From: Planctomycetota bacterium
Lineage (GTDB): Bacteria > Planctomycetota > Planctomycetia > Pirellulales > Pirellulaceae
Direction of reading: 5' to 3'
NCBI GenBank assembly: GCA_024277285.1
Contig: JAJRVM010000291.1
Span: 1 to 57,392 of the forward strand
DNA: 57,392 nucleotides
Below are positions 8,062-17,212 of the stretch, piece after piece. The notes beneath the pieces were generated by a model that was not told the DNA's origin, did not search any database, and saw nothing but the letters and a program-made list of their open reading frames with translations. Each line of letters begins with the position of its first letter. Position 1 is the stretch's first letter. The position numbers and the translations under genes were made by a program.

Positions 8062-9795
8062 ATGACGTGGAAGCTGATCAGGGAGGCCGGTATTCAGTAC
8101 GCTTCGATGCCGGAAGCTAGACGCTCGGAGCGACTGTGCCTCCCGTCGTATGCCGCTCGAGCTCCCGATGGGACCTATGTGATCGCCGAGGGTCTTGGCG
8201 TCGAAAAAATGGTTCCCTTCCGCTTTGAGTGTCGTACGCTGCGCGTTGACGCCGACCACCATACGCTTTTCGATTCAACGGCCATCGGCATCGATGATGG
8301 ATTCGGATGCCTTATGGGTGACGGCAGTATCGCGATCGTCCGGCGCACGCATTGGGAGCTGCTGATCGTCTCACCACAACACCAGATCGTCGACAAACTG
8401 AACCTTAGCGCCTTCAGCAAGAAAATCCCCAGATACGCAACATGGACAGACAGAGGCACATTTTTGATTGTCTTCCTCAACCGGTCGTTTGACCAGGATA
8501 TCGTCGAGGTCGACCGTGAGGGTCGGCTGCTTTGGCATCTCCCGTCGAGCGTGTCTGACATTGGAATCGCGAGTAGTGTACAGCGGCTTGCCAACGACAG
8601 GTTGCTGATCGCAGATTCCTTTCGGCATCGCGTGACCGAAATTGATCGCGAAGGCAATGTCTTGTGGCAATTCGGCGAAGCTGGCCACCCATCCGGCCAC
8701 CCTCATCGACTCTCGAGCCCAAACTCGGCGAAATGCCTATCGGATGGCGAGCGATTGGTCGCGGACACACGTAACCACCGTGTTCTATCGGTCACTCCAG
8801 AGGGTCAGGCCCACTCGATCGTACTGCCCGACAGTGGGTTGTGCGATCCGACATTCGCCGACGAACTTGCAGACGGCCACCGTTTGATTTGCGACACGGG
8901 TAACGGCAGAATCCTGGAACTGGATCAGCAGGGAGGCATCGTTTGGGAGTACGGCGACACGATTGCACGGCGGCGCCATCTTTCGTATCCGCGGTCGGTC
9001 GACCTGGTTGGCCCCGAACGGTATCTGATCGCCGACACGGGAAATAATCGGATCGTCGAGATTTCGGAAGACAAAGTTGAGACGAAGCAGTTCTCGCCAG
9101 ACTTCGAGTTATTCTGGCCACGGTGCGTTCGCCGATTACCGACGGGATCGTTCTTGATCGCCGACGCGCGAAACGGACGCATTGTCGAGCTCAACCACGA
9201 AGGATCGGTGGTTAACGAATTGAGGCAAGTCAAACTGGACCGTCAGCGAACGTTACAAGATCCACACGACGTGCGGTTATTGCCAAACGGTCATTTGTTG
9301 GTTAGTGATTCGCCACAAGATTTGATCTTCGAAGTGGACTGGTCGGGCACCGTCCATCGAACCATTGGCAATGAAAACGGAGCCAAGCTGAAGGATCCTC
9401 ACAGTGCCCAACAACTGGACGACGGATCCGTTGTGATCTCAGACACCGGCAACCATCGCGTGCTGATCGCAGGCCCCGATGGACGGTGCGTTCGGTCGAT
9501 TTCTTCCGTCCAGCGAGAGGAAACGCTACTGCGACTGCACCTTCCTCGGTACGCGGAGGTTTCTGAGGATGGCACGTTGGTCATTGTGGACACTGGCCAG
9601 AATCGGATCATTGGATGTACGCTCTCGGGCACGTTTCTGTGGGAGTTCTCCGACGTGCCGGAGTCCAGAACGCGGTACCTCAACCAGCCGCGTTGGGCAA
9701 GGCTTGTTGGCGACAACGAGATCATCGTCTGCGATCACTTTCATCACCGAATTCTGCACGCCAAATGGTCGCGAAATCGACGATCGGCAGGTTGA
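8062..9795 (+). CDS. NHL/arylsulfotransferase-like beta-propeller protein
   Basis: A 577-residue protein built of repeating blades of the type LIADSFRHRVTEIDREG, ICDTGNGRILELDQQGG and IADTGNNRIVEI, with WQFG/WEYG strand ends. About ten such blades run from residue 150 to the end. There is no signal peptide, so it is probably cytosolic. NHL-type propellers usually bind ligands or scaffold proteins; a catalytic role cannot be claimed. Its stop is 2 nt before the ATP-grasp start, so it is co-translated with a likely biosynthetic pair and may act on or sense their product. Confidence 0.75.
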   Translation: MTWKLIREAGIQYASMPEARRSERLCLPSYAARAPDGTYVIAEGLGVEKMVPFRFECRTLRVDADHHTLFDSTAIGIDDGFGCLMGDGSIAIVRRTHWELLIVSPQHQIVDKLNLSAFSKKIPRYATWTDRGTFLIVFLNRSFDQDIVEVDREGRLLWHLPSSVSDIGIASSVQRLANDRLLIADSFRHRVTEIDREGNVLWQFGEAGHPSGHPHRLSSPNSAKCLSDGERLVADTRNHRVLSVTPEGQAHSIVLPDSGLCDPTFADELADGHRLICDTGNGRILELDQQGGIVWEYGDTIARRRHLSYPRSVDLVGPERYLIADTGNNRIVEISEDKVETKQFSPDFELFWPRCVRRLPTGSFLIADARNGRIVELNHEGSVVNELRQVKLDRQRTLQDPHDVRLLPNGHLLVSDSPQDLIFEVDWSGTVHRTIGNENGAKLKDPHSAQQLDDGSVVISDTGNHRVLIAGPDGRCVRSISSVQREETLLRLHLPRYAEVSEDGTLVIVDTGQNRIIGCTLSGTFLWEFSDVPESRTRYLNQPRWARLVGDNEIIVCDHFHHRILHAKWSRNRRSAG

Positions 9796-9797
9796 TC

Positions 9798-11045
9798 ATG
9801 CCCAATGCTTGCGTCGCCATCGTAGACCCTTACTCGGCGGGCGCACTACTGGCTACGGCCCTGATCGAGCGGGGCGTATCATGTGTTGCCATTGAGAGCT
9901 ATCCTGCCGTCCCCGCTTCCATGAGGTCTCACTACACACCCGATGCTTTTGCCAACGTCATCCAAGCCGACGACAACTTCGATCACACGTTGGCGCAAGT
10001 AGCGCGGCACGGCCCGACGCACGTGATGGCCGGATTCGAGTCGGGCGTTGAACTCGCGGAAGAGCTGAGCGAGCGGCTCTCGCTGCCGGCGAACGACTCG
10101 CGGCTCCGAAACGTGCGACGCGACAAGTATCTGATGAGCGAAAAAGCGAAGGAATGTGGGCTGTTGACGGCCCTGCAGTTTCGGTCGAGCGATGTCGACG
10201 AACTCGTTGCGTGGACACGAAATACTTTGGACTGGCCAGTAATCGTCAAGCCTTCCAAGAGCGTGGCCACCGACCACGTGTTCTGCTGCCGGGATGTCGA
10301 TAGTGTCCGCCACGCCGCGACGTCGATCTTGTCAGACGTCAACATTCTTGGCGCACACAATCCCGTCGCGATTGTCCAAGAGTTCCTTGAGGGCACGGAG
10401 TACGCCATCGACATGGTCAGCGTCGACGCTCAGCCGAAGCTAACCGCAATCTGGCAATATGACCGTCCGCAAGCGGAACGTGACTATGTGGGTTACGATG
10501 CGATGCGTCTGTTAGCGTACGAAGGCCCGCAGCAGTCGTCGGTGCGTGCCTATGCTTGCGAGGTTCTCCGCGCCCTAGGAATTCGATTTGGACCCTCTCA
10601 CTGCGAGCTGATCGTCGGCGGCAATGGTCCCGTTCTGGTGGAAATCGGGGCGAGGATGTCGGGAGGCGTCAATGCCGTGCTGAGTCGCGTCTGCGGTGGT
10701 GTTTGCCAATTGGACGAAACTGTCGATGCGATTCTCGCTCCCGAGAAGTTCTTGGAGAGGCTTGACATTCGACCGCAGCTCAAACAACACGTGGTCAACG
10801 TTTTCCTCAGTCCGCAGCGACCAGGAACGCTCGTTCGCACGAAACACGTACAGGACCTTAGGGCGCTCGGAACGCTGCATTCCCTGTCGATCACCACACA
10901 GCCCGGCGATCAACTGAAACGCGTCGCCGGACTCGTGACGCTAGTTAGCGACGACATTCACGCGATCTATCGGGACATCGACACGATTCGCGGTCTGGAA
11001 AGCAACGGCATTTTCGAAGTGAGGGAAACATCCAGGCCCCCATAG
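9798..11045 (+). CDS. ATP-grasp carboxylate-amine ligase
   Basis: A 415-residue ATP-grasp enzyme. An N-terminal Rossmann-like domain (ACVAIVDPYSAGALLATAL) precedes the ATP-grasp core, with the nucleotide lysine in VIVKPSKS and the metal/substrate segment VLVEIGARMSGG. The closest functional group I can name is the amino-acid ligase type (BacD/DdaF-like), which joins a carboxylate to an amine through an acyl phosphate; this is family-level only. I chose ATG at 9798, 2 nt after the propeller stop, because it begins the conserved domain directly. Upstream frame would overlap the propeller gene. Confidence 0.85.
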   Translation: MPNACVAIVDPYSAGALLATALIERGVSCVAIESYPAVPASMRSHYTPDAFANVIQADDNFDHTLAQVARHGPTHVMAGFESGVELAEELSERLSLPANDSRLRNVRRDKYLMSEKAKECGLLTALQFRSSDVDELVAWTRNTLDWPVIVKPSKSVATDHVFCCRDVDSVRHAATSILSDVNILGAHNPVAIVQEFLEGTEYAIDMVSVDAQPKLTAIWQYDRPQAERDYVGYDAMRLLAYEGPQQSSVRAYACEVLRALGIRFGPSHCELIVGGNGPVLVEIGARMSGGVNAVLSRVCGGVCQLDETVDAILAPEKFLERLDIRPQLKQHVVNVFLSPQRPGTLVRTKHVQDLRALGTLHSLSITTQPGDQLKRVAGLVTLVSDDIHAIYRDIDTIRGLESNGIFEVRETSRPP

Positions 11046-11141
11046 GGGCGAGTAAGGAACGACTGCACATCTGTGAAAGCTATCTATTGACGCCCCGGCT
11101 TGCGTATCAGCATCGTCCTTTGCAGGGGGTTGCATCTGATT

Positions 11142-12323
11142 ATGAAATACTTTCCGAACCTAAACGCATCTCGCGCTGAACTGTTGAAGATGCTAGATCG
11201 GACGGGCACGCCGATCTTTCTTTGCGAACGGGACATCGTCGTGGATCGTTACAAGGAATTGGATCGGAGCCTCGAAGACCATTGGGGAAGCCACGTCATT
11301 GGGTACTCGTTCAAGACGAACTACTTGATCGCTAAGAGTCGTATCCTGCAGGATCTCGGGGCGTGGGCAGAAGTCGTATCCGAGCGAGAGTATCAGATGG
11401 CTCGAGAATTGGAGTACACGGGACCGACAATCATCTACAACGGTCCTCTCAAGCCTGACGATTCCTTACGAGCGGCCATGGCGGATGGGGCTCTGATCAA
11501 CATTAACGACCACGACGAACTTGACCGCGTGATCGCGCTCGCCTCGCATGAGACGGCGCCGCTGGACATTGGAATCCGCATCAGTTCGACACTCCCTCGG
11601 CTGGGTCACAGTCGATTCGGGTTCTCGATGGAGAACTCCGAGGCTGCCGCAGCCGTCGCAAAACTCCAGAATGCTCCCGCCGTCAACCTTGTGTCGCTCC
11701 ACACTCATCTGTTCGGCGACACGGACGACGCCGAGATCTATCGTATTGCCGCCGAACGACTCGGCATGTTCGCCCGTAACACGATCAAGGACTACCGACA
11801 TGTGCTCAAGTTTGTCGATATGGGCGGAGGCTACCCTGCCCATGGCCTCAAACCGAAGAGCCGCTCAACGTGGAATCCGCAGTCGATCGACGTCTACGTT
11901 GAGCAGATCGCGAGGGGGTTGCGACCGTTTTTTCCGAACGACGGCCCATCGCCCACGCTGGTGGTTGAGCCGGGAAGGTACCTGACGTGCGATGGCATCG
12001 TCCTGGTGACGCGAGTTGTCCATGTGAAATCGAGGAACGACAAGCAGATGATCAATTGTGACGGCAGCATTTCGATGATCTCGCTAACTCATTATCGCCC
12101 CCAGATTATCAACGCGTTTACGCCAGAATTCGCCAGACGCAACGGCGATGAAACGGCAACGGTCATTCAGGGATCGACGTGCCGCGAAGACGATCTGTTA
12201 TTTGATGGGGCGTTCCCGCGGGTGCAGCCGGGTGACTATCTCGTGCATTTTGCCGCTGGTGCTTACAACGCGAACTTTTGCCCCGATTTCATTTTTTCGT
12301 CGCCGGTGATGGAAGTTTTCTAA
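11142..12323 (+). CDS. PLP-dependent group IV decarboxylase (DAP/ornithine decarboxylase family)
   Basis: A 393-residue fold-III PLP enzyme. The PLP lysine is in YSFKTNYL, the phosphate-binding glycines in DMGGGYPA, the conserved EPGR in VVEPGRYLT, the catalytic cysteine in GSTCREDD, and the substrate tyrosine in AGAYNANF. It is shorter than typical LysA and lies next to an ATP-grasp ligase rather than lysine genes, so a specialised amino-acid decarboxylase is more likely than lysine synthesis; that is inference. A TTG start at 11100 is open, but ATG at 11142 begins the conserved part. Confidence 0.88.
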   Translation: MKYFPNLNASRAELLKMLDRTGTPIFLCERDIVVDRYKELDRSLEDHWGSHVIGYSFKTNYLIAKSRILQDLGAWAEVVSEREYQMARELEYTGPTIIYNGPLKPDDSLRAAMADGALININDHDELDRVIALASHETAPLDIGIRISSTLPRLGHSRFGFSMENSEAAAAVAKLQNAPAVNLVSLHTHLFGDTDDAEIYRIAAERLGMFARNTIKDYRHVLKFVDMGGGYPAHGLKPKSRSTWNPQSIDVYVEQIARGLRPFFPNDGPSPTLVVEPGRYLTCDGIVLVTRVVHVKSRNDKQMINCDGSISMISLTHYRPQIINAFTPEFARRNGDETATVIQGSTCREDDLLFDGAFPRVQPGDYLVHFAAGAYNANFCPDFIFSSPVMEVF

Positions 12324-12401
12324 TATCCCACGAGTTCTATGGTGCAAGAGACGCCAGAGTGGCATGGTCCAACAAGATGACGAACGAACTTCGTCGATGT
12401 T

Positions 12402-13601
12402 TCAATTGAACTCCGGACGAATTCCACTCCTCGACTGGCCGTCTGTCAGTTGAATCATCAACGCTTCAAACGGCGACACCGAAACGCTCGATACAAAATC
12501 GTGCGCCGCCTGTCGTGAATGCCGAGAGCAGCGGTCATACGCATCCCGATCGGACAGCAGCGTGCCAAGCGCCGTCGACCATGGGCCAACATCCTGCGGA
12601 GGGCTGACGAAACCCTTCTCGCCAAACTCGCCGGGAACCACCGGTAGCAGGTAGTCGACTCCTAGCTTCGCCTCGGGCAACCCCCCCACGTTGCTCGCCA
12701 ATACGGGGATTCCTCGCAGCATCGCCTCGGGAACCACATAACCGAACGTTTCTGGCCATAGCGAGGGTACCAACAGGATGCGCGTCTGGCCAAGGATTTC
12801 CTCGATGTCGTCAACCGAATCGAGTAGCTGAACGTTCGGAAGGGCACGCAAGCGAGCGATCACTTCCGGATCGGCTCCCCAGGTCGGAACGGCGGCGAAC
12901 GGCACGTTCGGAAACGCTTGTGCAAGATCGATGAATAGACTCACACCCTTGAGCTCGCAAGGGTTAATCATGGTTACGAAGCCGCGATCGAAGCAGGCGA
13001 GATCTCGAAACGGTCCCTCGCCATAGACGGGAATCCGTAACAGGTGTGCGTTCAAGCCACTGTGGTCATGAATGTACTGCTTCGTGAAGTTGCTGATGAC
13101 GAACAGAGCACGAGCCGATTTGATGAGATCGGTGTACTCAGGGCTCGGGTCGATCGAAATTGGACCGAACGGCAGCTGGACAATTGTTTGAAGCAACAGA
13201 ATCACGCGATTCGGGGCCGCCTGCATCGCCGCCTTCAACATGAATCGCCGCTTGTCGTCCGTCACGAAAACCCAATCCGGATTGATCGCCTGGATTCTAC
13301 GGACAAGACAATCACGCCTTTCATCCAAGCCGGCAAGATTCAGCGCCTCGACCTGAACTCCGTTGTGCTCGTACGAGAATAAACGGGGTTCGATCTCGTG
13401 AACGACCTTGCCACGCGTCTTCATTTCGTCGGCGAATTGCTCCAGACTGTTCGGGCCGTCGGGCGAACGCGTCAGTGCGCGCGCCAGCGTGACGCATTGG
13501 TGCCCATGCCGTGCAAGACCTTCAAGGAGACAGCGATTCGCTTTCGTTCCGCCAGCGAGCGAAGGCAAATGAATCTCGTCCTGAATCAGCACGATTTTCA
13601 T
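12402..13601 (-). CDS. Glycosyltransferase, GT-B fold (GT4-like)
   Basis: A 399-residue cytosolic glycosyltransferase. The N-terminal glycine-rich acceptor loop is LPSLAGGTKANR, and the C-terminal nucleotide-sugar region carries the EX7E-type segment PETFGYVVPEAM followed by PVLASNVGGLPE. The donor and acceptor are not predictable. The start overlaps the methyltransferase stop by 4 nt (ATGA), so the two are coupled. They converge on the decarboxylase, so they may or may not serve the same pathway. Confidence 0.88.
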   Translation of the reverse strand: MKIVLIQDEIHLPSLAGGTKANRCLLEGLARHGHQCVTLARALTRSPDGPNSLEQFADEMKTRGKVVHEIEPRLFSYEHNGVQVEALNLAGLDERRDCLVRRIQAINPDWVFVTDDKRRFMLKAAMQAAPNRVILLLQTIVQLPFGPISIDPSPEYTDLIKSARALFVISNFTKQYIHDHSGLNAHLLRIPVYGEGPFRDLACFDRGFVTMINPCELKGVSLFIDLAQAFPNVPFAAVPTWGADPEVIARLRALPNVQLLDSVDDIEEILGQTRILLVPSLWPETFGYVVPEAMLRGIPVLASNVGGLPEAKLGVDYLLPVVPGEFGEKGFVSPPQDVGPWSTALGTLLSDRDAYDRCSRHSRQAAHDFVSSVSVSPFEALMIQLTDGQSRSGIRPEFN

Positions 13602-14257
13602 GATTTTGGACGACCATCGGGTTGACGCTTACGCAATATCGCCGTGCCGTACTTAATAGGGAAATTAATCATTTCGTATTTTCCCTCCTCGCGAATTTCA
13701 TCCATCAAGAGATAGACGCCGCAAGGCTCGCGATAGTTGACGGTATCGTGGAGCGTAATGATGCCGCCGTCCGGCACCAGCGTACTGTACAAATCCCAAT
13801 CCAGCTTGGCTCCCTCGTAGTGATGGTCCGCGTCAATGTGCAAATAGTCGATCTGCACATGGTTCGGCTGAAAATACTCGCGGAACGCTGTTTCGGTGAG
13901 CTGAAGCTGTATTTCAATGTCGGGATAATGGGTCCGCAAATCAGAACCCTCAGGAACCCAACAGGGCTCGCCCCATATCTGCTTCTTACTCTTTTCGACC
14001 TGCAGAGTACCGTCGACCAAGATCGTACGGCTGTCCTCAATTCCCAAATCTCGTTGCGCTTGCCGCATCAAGCGTGGAACAAAGCCACCGCCAGAGCCCA
14101 GGCAGACGCAGGTCTTCGACTTGAACGAGTAGGCGAGGGCATAATAGAGGATGCCGGCACTCAAGTCATCTGAGCCTTGTGCTGAGCCGTGGCTGCCACA
14201 CCAAGGGTCTCCGCCCGTTATCTGCGTTTTGATAAACTCTGCATTGAGCAATGTCAT
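13598..14257 (-). CDS. Class I SAM-dependent methyltransferase-like protein
   Basis: A 219-residue protein matching the Methyltransf_24 layout: SAM loop TCVCLGSGGGFVPR near residue 58, acidic end TILVDGT, then DYLHIDADHHYEGAKLDW and GGIITLHDT. Enzymes of this group modify sugars, peptides or small metabolites. ATG at 14257 is preferred over GTG at 14329 because the upstream part shows no conserved pattern. Coupled by ATGA to the glycosyltransferase, so it may methylate a sugar the partner adds (inference). Confidence 0.82.
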   Translation of the reverse strand: MTLLNAEFIKTQITGGDPWCGSHGSAQGSDDLSAGILYYALAYSFKSKTCVCLGSGGGFVPRLMRQAQRDLGIEDSRTILVDGTLQVEKSKKQIWGEPCWVPEGSDLRTHYPDIEIQLQLTETAFREYFQPNHVQIDYLHIDADHHYEGAKLDWDLYSTLVPDGGIITLHDTVNYREPCGVYLLMDEIREEGKYEMINFPIKYGTAILRKRQPDGRPKS

Positions 14258-14393
14258 GTGGAAGCTCTCGGAGTGGGGCCTGAATGAAGGTTCTGGCCGG
14301 CATGACACGCGTACCGACGCTGTCGGCACCGGCCGAGCGGCGTATTATAACCTCGGTAGCTAAACCTTTCCAAGGAGCCCAGCGAGTCGAAAG

Positions 14394-16298
14394 ATGCCAC
14401 GTGTTTTGACGATACTCAAGGTCGCCGTCTTCGCGGCGGCCAACACACTCGGTCCAGTACCGCACAACGGGTCGCCTCACGCCTTGTTGGCAAGGACGAT
14501 CGTCGTCAACGGAACAAGTGCCGCCGCCGACGACGAGCACGCCGGTACCGAATCGCAGCCTCTCAAAACGATTAACCGTGCGGCACAGCTCGCGCAGCCA
14601 GGTGATACCGTGCTGGTACGCACTGGCGTGTACCGCGAGCGCGTCGCTCCGGCACAGGGAGGGAGCCAATCGCTACCGATCGTTTACGCGGCGGCGTCTG
14701 GCCAGCGAGTCGTCATCAAGGGATCTGAGGTCTGGAAGCCGCGATGGCACCGGCTGGACGACGAGAAACCGATCTATCGCGGCCGCTTGGATTCGTCAAT
14801 GTTTGCCGGACTGCGAATTCATCCGTTTCAAACGCGGCTGAAGGCCGCGCCGGACGGGCAGAGGTTGACACTGGGGCAAGTCTTTGTCGACGGGAAACCG
14901 CTGCGCGAGGTCGACAACGCGGAGACGCTCGGTCTGTCACCCATGACATGGCGAGTCGAGGATCGCGGCACGGCGATCTCGGTCCACTTTCCGCACAGCG
15001 GACCGCCACCGGGAAAGCGGCTGATTGAGTTGACGGTGCGCGACCGAATCTTCGCTCCGAAACGACGTGGCCTAGGATTCTTGCACGTCAAAGGCTTCAT
15101 CATGGAGCACTGTGCCAATCAGTTCCCCGATCGGTTCTGGGAAAGCGATTCGCCTCAGGCCGGTGCGTTAGGATGTCGTTCCGGACACCACTGGTTGATC
15201 GAACGGAACACGATCCGATTTGCGAAGTCGATCGGCATTGACTGCGGTTACGAGGGACGCCGCGATCTGGAGGGAGATCGGCCGACGCCACAGAATACCG
15301 GCCATCATGTCATCCGCCACAACGTGGTCTCCGATAACGGCTGCTGTGGAATCGCGGGTATGCGCAGCCTATCTACTCGAATTGTCGGCAACGTCATCGA
15401 GCGAAACAACTCGACTCACCACACGGCACCGGAGATCGGTGGAATCAAGGTCCACTACTTCATCGGTGGGACGATCGAAGGAAACCTACTCCACAACAAC
15501 GATGCTCATGGGATCTGGATTGACAACGTGTATCGGCATGCCCGAGTCACTGGCAACCTTGTCGTCGGCAATCGCGGCAATGGGATCTTTGTTGAACTGG
15601 GCGTCGGCCCCATCTTGATCGACAACAACGTCATCGCCAACACTCGTCCCGGGTTCCTTAGGCGAGACCCACGCGGCGATGGGTTCTATTCGCACGATGC
15701 TTCGGGGATTACGTTCGTGCACAACCTGGTCTTTGGGAGCCAGCGTTGCGGATCGTTCAGTCTCAAGGTAACCAAGCGACGTCGAGCCGGCGCGTCGAAG
15801 ATCCAACTATTGAATAATATCTTCATCGACAATCACCAGGGGAACATCAACTTGCCCTTACCAGGCCCGGACGCAAGAGACAATCGCTCCGACCACAACC
15901 TGTATGGGTCGAGACAAGATTTTTTGGTCAACACCTCGGGCGGAATCTCCCGTCGTGGACTCATCCGTTCGGTCGAAAACACGATCGGAAGACGGCCGAA
16001 GCTATGGAATGGATCCGCACCACGAATGACCTTTCAGGAGTGGCAGCAAGTGAGCGGCTGGGACCTACACAGTATCGAAACAGCTTCCGCTCAAGCTCGC
16101 CTCTCGAACGATTATACTTTATCGCTAAATGTCGGTGGCGCGGCACACACGGTGATCGCAAGTCGCATCGATGGAGTCGAACAGGACTTCTTCGGAAAAA
16201 CGATACCGCCTCAGAACGCCCGAGTTGGCCCTTTCCAAAACCTGACCCACGGCGAGAATGTATTAAAGCTTTGGCATGCTGACGAGCATCAACCATAA
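14394..16298 (+). CDS. Right-handed parallel beta-helix protein (DUF1565/NosD-like)
   Basis: A 634-residue protein. After a weak signal-like N-terminus comes the DUF1565-type opening (TESQPLKTINRAAQLAQPGDTVLV then GVYRERV), typical of secreted polysaccharide-active or surface beta-helix proteins. Residues about 270-480 repeat in short coils of the N-V-V-x-x-N-x-x-G type (HNVVSDNGCCGI, GNLVVGNRGNGIF, NNVIANTRPGF), one coil per 20-25 residues. Whether it is a lyase, epimerase or only a binding protein cannot be told. A gap of 45 bp separates it from the FGE-like gene, so they may be co-transcribed. Confidence 0.82.
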   Translation: MPRVLTILKVAVFAAANTLGPVPHNGSPHALLARTIVVNGTSAAADDEHAGTESQPLKTINRAAQLAQPGDTVLVRTGVYRERVAPAQGGSQSLPIVYAAASGQRVVIKGSEVWKPRWHRLDDEKPIYRGRLDSSMFAGLRIHPFQTRLKAAPDGQRLTLGQVFVDGKPLREVDNAETLGLSPMTWRVEDRGTAISVHFPHSGPPPGKRLIELTVRDRIFAPKRRGLGFLHVKGFIMEHCANQFPDRFWESDSPQAGALGCRSGHHWLIERNTIRFAKSIGIDCGYEGRRDLEGDRPTPQNTGHHVIRHNVVSDNGCCGIAGMRSLSTRIVGNVIERNNSTHHTAPEIGGIKVHYFIGGTIEGNLLHNNDAHGIWIDNVYRHARVTGNLVVGNRGNGIFVELGVGPILIDNNVIANTRPGFLRRDPRGDGFYSHDASGITFVHNLVFGSQRCGSFSLKVTKRRRAGASKIQLLNNIFIDNHQGNINLPLPGPDARDNRSDHNLYGSRQDFLVNTSGGISRRGLIRSVENTIGRRPKLWNGSAPRMTFQEWQQVSGWDLHSIETASAQARLSNDYTLSLNVGGAAHTVIASRIDGVEQDFFGKTIPPQNARVGPFQNLTHGENVLKLWHADEHQP

Positions 16299-16343
16299 CA
16301 CGGCGTTGTGCGCTGGCTCGGCTCGCTAGATTCGAACACCAAA

Positions 16344-17210
16344 ATGCAATTCCCCCACTTTCTCTTAACGCTACACTTCGTCTCACTGCTGCTCGCGACC
16401 GGTTTCGTTGGACTCGCATCGGCGGTACCGCCCGCCTTTCCGAACGCGTCAATCCTGCAACGAGCCGAGGCACAACGCCTTGGCAAACCGGCGAGAATCA
16501 CGAATTCCATCGACATGAAGCTCGTTTTGATTCCCGCCGGTGAGTTCATCATGGGAAGTCCAGAGAACGAATCCGGTCGACGATCGGACGAAGATCAGCA
16601 TCCTGTCACGCTAACTCAAGCGTTTTACCTGAGCGAGACCGAGGTAACTCAAGCACAGTGGATGGCGTTGAAGAACAAGAACCCGAGTTTTTTCGAAGGC
16701 GACAACTACCCGGTCGACACGGTCAATTGGATCGAAGCGGTCGAGTTCTGCCACCTGTTGAGTGAGAAAGAAGGCGCTACATACCGCTTGCCGACCGAAG
16801 CCGAGTGGGAGTACGCGTGTCGAGCGGGAACAACGACGCCATACAACACGGGCCGCACACTCGGCACCGACCAAGCCAACTACAATGGCCAAATCGGCGG
16901 TCGAAAGGATAAGGGCAAGAGAGGCGAGTTTCGAGACGAAGCAACGAAAGTGCGTACGTTTTCTCCGAACGCATGGGGACTTTACGACATGCACGCCAAT
17001 GTATGGGAATGGTGCTCGGATTGGCACGGCATCTATCCGAAGAGAAAGGTGGTCGACCCGAAGGGACCCGAGACGGGCACTTTGCGCGTCGTTCGGGGCG
17101 GCTGCTGGGTCAACGCGCAAAGGATTAGTCGATCGGCAAATCGCGGCAAGGCGAAGCCGAACCGCTGGAACTTCAACTTCGGCTTTCGCATCGTCCGAGA
17201 TTTGAACTAA
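16344..17210 (+). CDS. Secreted FGE/sulfatase-modifying-factor-like domain protein
   Basis: A 288-residue protein with a signal peptide (residues about 1-28, ending near ASA) and a complete FGE-like domain: MKLVLIPAGEFIMGSP, RLPTEAEWEYACRAG, WGLYDMHANVWEWCSDW, VVRGGCW, GFRIVRD. In catalytic formylglycine-generating enzymes two cysteines follow the RGG segment. Here the matching stretch (GGCWVNAQRISRSANRG) lacks that pair, so sulfatase activation is unlikely; a binding or scaffold role is more probable. ATG at 16344 gives a normal signal peptide; GTG at 16308 would add a hydrophilic lead. Confidence 0.85.
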   Translation: MQFPHFLLTLHFVSLLLATGFVGLASAVPPAFPNASILQRAEAQRLGKPARITNSIDMKLVLIPAGEFIMGSPENESGRRSDEDQHPVTLTQAFYLSETEVTQAQWMALKNKNPSFFEGDNYPVDTVNWIEAVEFCHLLSEKEGATYRLPTEAEWEYACRAGTTTPYNTGRTLGTDQANYNGQIGGRKDKGKRGEFRDEATKVRTFSPNAWGLYDMHANVWEWCSDWHGIYPKRKVVDPKGPETGTLRVVRGGCWVNAQRISRSANRGKAKPNRWNFNFGFRIVRDLN

Positions 17211-17212
17211 CC

